Source: Biancaea sappan
Taxonomy: Eukaryota > Streptophyta > Magnoliopsida > Fabales > Fabaceae
Direction: 5' to 3'
Assembly: GCA_037074585.1 (NCBI GenBank)
Contig: CM073497.1
Span: forward strand, 26,862,069-26,926,068
Length of the DNA stretch: 64,000 nt
Made by a program: the position numbers and the translations under genes. The notes beneath the pieces were generated by a model. It did not search any database and was not told the DNA's origin. It saw only the letters and a list, made by a program, of their open reading frames with translations. How positions within the stretch are numbered: position 1 is the stretch's first letter; each line of letters begins with the position of its first letter. Below are positions 60,276 through 64,000 of this stretch, piece after piece.

Positions 60276-63266
60276 ACTCGAGTACAGTGTCAAATGAGCT
60301 AGAGCCACTACATCGTTGATCGAATGTAGTGTTACATGAGCATGTTCCTGGACGGTTGAGGGTAAAGAAGTTAGTCTAGGAGAGCAAAATTAGGATTGGT
60401 ACGTGAAATATTAGAACCATGACAGGAAAATTCGGGGAGGTTATGGACACTATGAAGAGGAGGAAAATTAACATCTTATGCCTTCAAAAGACTAAATGGG
60501 TTGGAGAAAAGGCTAAGAAGTTTGACTGTTCAGGTTTCAAGTTTTGGTACATAGGGAAAGTAAGGACAAAGAATGGTGTAGGTATTATGGTTGACAAGGA
60601 ATAGACGCCAAGTGTGGTGGAGGTAAAAAAGATTGGGGATATGATTCTATGCTTAAGAATGATTGTCGTAAGAGATATTATCCATATCATAAGTGCGTAT
60701 GCACCCCAAGTAAGGACGGATGCATATCTTGAGGAAAAGTTTTGGGAAGATTTGGAGGGGTTAGTCAGAAACATACCTTTAGAAGAGAAGACTTTCATCG
60801 GGGGAGGGGGGAGGGACTTTAATGGCCACGTAGGGAAAGAAGCAGGACAATATGAAAGGGTTCATGGTGGTTTTGGTTTTGGGAAGCTTAACGAGGAAGG
60901 ACAGTCTATACTTGATTTCTCAATGGCTTATAATCTCAAGGTTGTTAACACCTGCTTCAAGCAGCGAGAGGAGCATTTAATCACTTATAAGAGTGGAGTC
61001 TCAAGGTCACATATTGACTTTTTGGTAAGGAATCTAGATAGAAAAATCTGTCAAAATTGTAAATTTATTCTTGGGGAGATCGTGGCAACTCAACATAGGG
61101 TTTTAGTCCTTGATATGCTTATTAAAGGTCGAAAACAAAAGTATTGACAGGTGATGAACCCTAGGATCAAGTCGTGACAGCTAAAAGGGAAGAATCAATA
61201 GACTTTCAAGAGAAAACAGTTGGAGGAAGGGTCCTGGAAGTTAAGGAAAAATGCTAACATCATGTGGGATGAGATGACCAAGAGGGTTAGAAAGGTAGCT
61301 AAGCACTTTTAGGAGAATCAAAAGGTTTTGGACAAAGAGATAAGGAATCTTGGTGGTGGAATGAGACCGTTCAACAGAAGATCAAATTTAAAAGAGAATG
61401 CTTTAAAGCTATCCATTTATGCAATAACACGAAAAATTGGGAAAGGTATGTGAAGCTAATAAGGAGACTAAAAGGTAGTAAGTGAAGCACGATCTAAAAC
61501 GTTTGAAAAGTTTTACAATGACTTAGGAACCAAAAAGAGGAAACAAAAGATTTACAAGATTGCAAAGACTAGAGAAATAAAATCTAGAGATTTAGATCAA
61601 GTAAGATATGTTAAGATGAAGAAAGAAAAGTTTTGATTATAGATGAAAATATTAAAAATAGATGTCAGGGTTACTTTTACAAGCTCTTTAATGACAGAGC
61701 AAGGTCGACTAGTAATATGAAAGATTTAATACCTTGGAGAGAGAACAAAATTTGGCATATTATCGCAGGATTAAGGTTGATGAGGTTAAGAGAACTCTTA
61801 GAAGAATGGATAACGGTAAAGTCCTTGGTCCTGATGGTATTCCTATTGAAGTTTGGAAGTGTTTAGGGGAGAAGGGTACTATCTGGCTAATTAAACCATT
61901 TAATGATATTTTAAGGTCCAAGAAAATGCCTGAGGAATGGAGAAGAAGTACTTTAGTGCCTATATACAAAAACAAAGGGGACATCTAGAACTACACAAAT
62001 TATCGAGGGATTAAGCTTACGAGTCACACTATGAAATTATGGGAAAAAGTGATTAAACACAGGTTAAGAATTGATATGAGTATTTCTGAAAATTAATTTG
62101 GATTCATGCCAGAGCAATCTACTATAAAAGCTATTTATCTACTAAGAGGGTTGATGTAAAGGTATTGAGTAAACAAAAAGACTTGCATATAGCATTTATT
62201 GATTTGGAAAAACTTATGATCGAATATCAAAAGAGGTGTTGTGGAATGCCTTGAAAAAAAAAGGTATACGGGTTGCGTATATTAGAGCTATAAAAGATAT
62301 GTATGAGGGGTTATTAGTGTGAGAACGTTTGGAGGGGAGACAAGAGACTTTCCTATTAAGATTAGCCTGTATCAAGGATTATCTTTGAGCCATTATTTAT
62401 TTGATTTAATTTTTGATGTTCTGACGAAACACATCTAAGAAGAAATCTCCAAATGTATATTTTTTGCAGATGATATTGTTCTCATAGCAAAGTCAAGGGA
62501 AGAGATTAATTTTAAACTCGAGTTATAGATAGCTACTTTGGAATCGAGGGTTTTTGTTTGAGTAGGAGTAAGACAGAATATATGCATTGTAAGTTTAACA
62601 AGCGACAAGCTAGAAATAAGTTTGAGGTTAAAATTGGAGATCATGTTGTATCACAAGTGTCAAAGTTTAGGTATCTGGGATTAGTTATATAAAATGATGG
62701 TAAAATTATTGGAGATGTGGCACATAGGATACAAGCAGGGTGGTTGAAGTGGAGAATGGCATCAGGAGTTGTTTGTGATCAGAAAGTATCTGATAAGCTC
62801 AAAGGAAAGTTTTATCGTACTGCTATAAAACCAGCAATTTTATATGAAAGTAAATGTTGGGCGATGAAAGGACAACAAGAACAAAAAATTGGGGTAGTGG
62901 AGATGAGGATGTTGAGATGAATGTATGGTCATACAAGAAGAGATATGATCTGTAATGATCGTATACGAAGTAGAGTTGGAGTGGTACCTATTAAGAAAAA
63001 AATAGTTGAAAATCATTTAAGGTGGTTTGGGCATGTTTAAAGAAGACTATTGGAATCGCCAGTAAGGAGAGTTGAGCAGATGGTTTGAAGTCATGTGAAA
63101 AAAGGTCGAGGAAGACCAAGAAGGATACTTAGAGAAGTTATTGAACGAGATCTTCTAGTAAATGAGATATCTAAAGAGTTGGTCATTGATAGAGCTCAAT
63201 GACGTCATACGATCCATGTAGCCGACCCCACCTAGTGGGATAAGGCTTTATTGTTGTTATTGTTGT
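60276..63266 (+). mobile_element. RTE-type LINE
   Basis: 2,991 bp flanked by perfect 10-bp duplications ATCCATGTTG (60266-60275, 63267-63276). It codes for an endonuclease and reverse transcriptase and ends in ACCCCACCTAGTGGGATAAG followed by a TTG/TTA repeat, the characteristic plant RTE 3' end. No poly(A). Slightly shorter than a complete plant RTE, so it may be 5' truncated. Confidence 0.9.
60400..63240 (+). pseudogene. RTE endonuclease-reverse transcriptase, broken
   Basis: The endonuclease is best preserved, from about 60400 (IGTWNIRTMTGKFGE, ILCLQKTKW) through GVGIMVDKE, ISAYAPQ, the damaged FIGGGGRDFNGHVG site and SRSHIDFLVR near 61010. A stop at 60602 separates the first part. The reverse transcriptase is in pieces: GKVLGPDGIPIEVWK near 61815, WRRSTLVPIYKNKGDI, NYRGIKL, FADDIVLIAKS near 62465, and a C-terminal block before 63240. 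More than ten stops and frameshifts; inactive. Confidence 0.85.
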
Positions 63267-63646
63267 ATCCATGTTGTATATTGATTTCCATTATAACTTT
63301 TTTATGAAATTATGTTGAACTATAGTAAATTATTTGGTTTGGTATGAATGTAAAATGAAATCATGTAAATGGAAACTTTGGTGAATACCATTATACTATG
63401 TTCATGTGGTAGCCCTAGAATAATGGCTGTGAGTGGCAATGTAATGTATTGATTAATTATATTAAAATGATGATGCATTTTATGCATGTGAAAATGTGTT
63501 TTGTAGTGGGTTCTATGTAGGGTGAATGTCTTCATGATTGCATGGCACACGGATGACTTATGTACATGGTTTATAAATTGTGATCATCATTGTTAAATAT
63601 TGTGTAATTTCATGAGATGTCTGTGTAGCTCTCCGGATGAAGATAT

Positions 63647-64000
63647 ATTAGTGGTAGTACAAAGAGCCGTGTAGCTCTCTCACACTATGACTAATGACAT
63701 TATGTGAGAAGCATATTTGGTTTATTTGTTGAGAATAGATTAGTGGTAGTACAAGGAGACGCGCAGCTCTCACACACTATGACTAATGACATTATATGAG
63801 AAGCCTATTTGGCTTATTTGTTGAGAATGGATTAGTGGTAGTACGAGGAGCCGTATAGCCCTCTCGCACTATGACTAATGACATTATATGAGAAACCCAT
63901 TTGGTTCATTTACTGAGAATGGATTAGTAGTAGTAAGAAGAATCGTGTAGCTTTCTCGCACTATGACTAATGCTTTTAAAAGAAGCATGTGTGGCCCTCT
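63647..64000. repeat. 92-bp tandem repeat at the right edge
   Basis: ATTAGTGGTAGTAC-like words begin at 63647, 63739, 63831 and 63923, exactly 92 bases apart. Each unit continues with GTGTAGCTCTCTC-like and CACTATGACTAATGACATTA words. About 3.8 copies are visible and the array continues off the edge. Confidence 0.92.

Larger units (their letters stand above)
59091..64000. mobile_element. LTR-like sequence truncated by the right edge, with an RTE LINE inside
   Basis: Copia gag stops at 59090 and unrelated sequence starts TGTGGCGGTTGG, preceded by ATACT, a possible duplication whose partner is outside the window. The sequence has LTR character: no ORF, TCGAC-type words near 59975-60105, and a tandem array at the right end. 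It is split by the RTE at 60276-63266. The family and orientation are unknown, and it could be a full element or a solo LTR. Confidence 0.5.

Overview
This is a plant nuclear window, almost certainly from a eudicot. It is AT-rich, has one recognisable intron-containing host gene (a BREVIS RADIX family member cut by the left edge), and is otherwise packed with plant-type transposable elements: Copia, Athila and chromodomain Gypsy (Tekay/Del-like) LTR retrotransposons, L1-type and RTE-type LINEs, MITEs and Mutator-like DNA elements. I saw no bacterial operon, rRNA, tRNA or CRISPR.

Layout. Bases 1-3845 (minus) hold the 5' half of a BRX-like gene; 3846-4375 is its leader and promoter side; 4376-5789 is featureless AT-rich DNA. 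From 5790 to about 30970 lies an old plus-strand LINE fragment split by two insertions: a degraded Copia element (5983-19288, duplication AAGAA) and a 10.7-kb Athila element on the minus strand (19521-30197, duplication AACGT). The Copia itself carries a nearly complete minus-strand LINE in its 5' LTR (about 6261-12280) and two MITEs (12618-13294 and 16901-17507). Bases 31194-34508 are a small DNA transposon with a 2.3-kb solo LTR inside it.

Bases 34860-44324 form a Mutator-like element that has captured pieces of two host genes, pyruvate decarboxylase and an LRR receptor kinase (a Pack-MULE). It was later invaded by an Athila-related solo LTR (36039-38020) and by a very young non-autonomous LTR element (38136-44204). 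That LTR element has no gag-pol. It carries two homologous, divergently oriented small genes for proteins with an N-terminal LxLxL repression-type motif, a basic cluster and a helical region. It shares LTR ends, leader and polypurine-tract flank with the chromodomain Gypsy element at 45014-54080, which is the likely source of its mobilisation machinery. The twin genes are the most unusual item in the window.

Bases 44514-59090 are an old minus-strand Copia, split by the Tekay-like element (45014-54080) and by a solo LTR (56102-57820), and cut on the right by another LTR-like sequence (59091 to the edge) that contains an RTE LINE (60276-63266) and a 92-bp tandem repeat. Most boundaries rest on target-site duplications read directly from the sequence. 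The two best-preserved Gypsy polyproteins keep all visible catalytic residues but are each broken by one or two isolated nonsense codons, so none appears autonomous as it stands.
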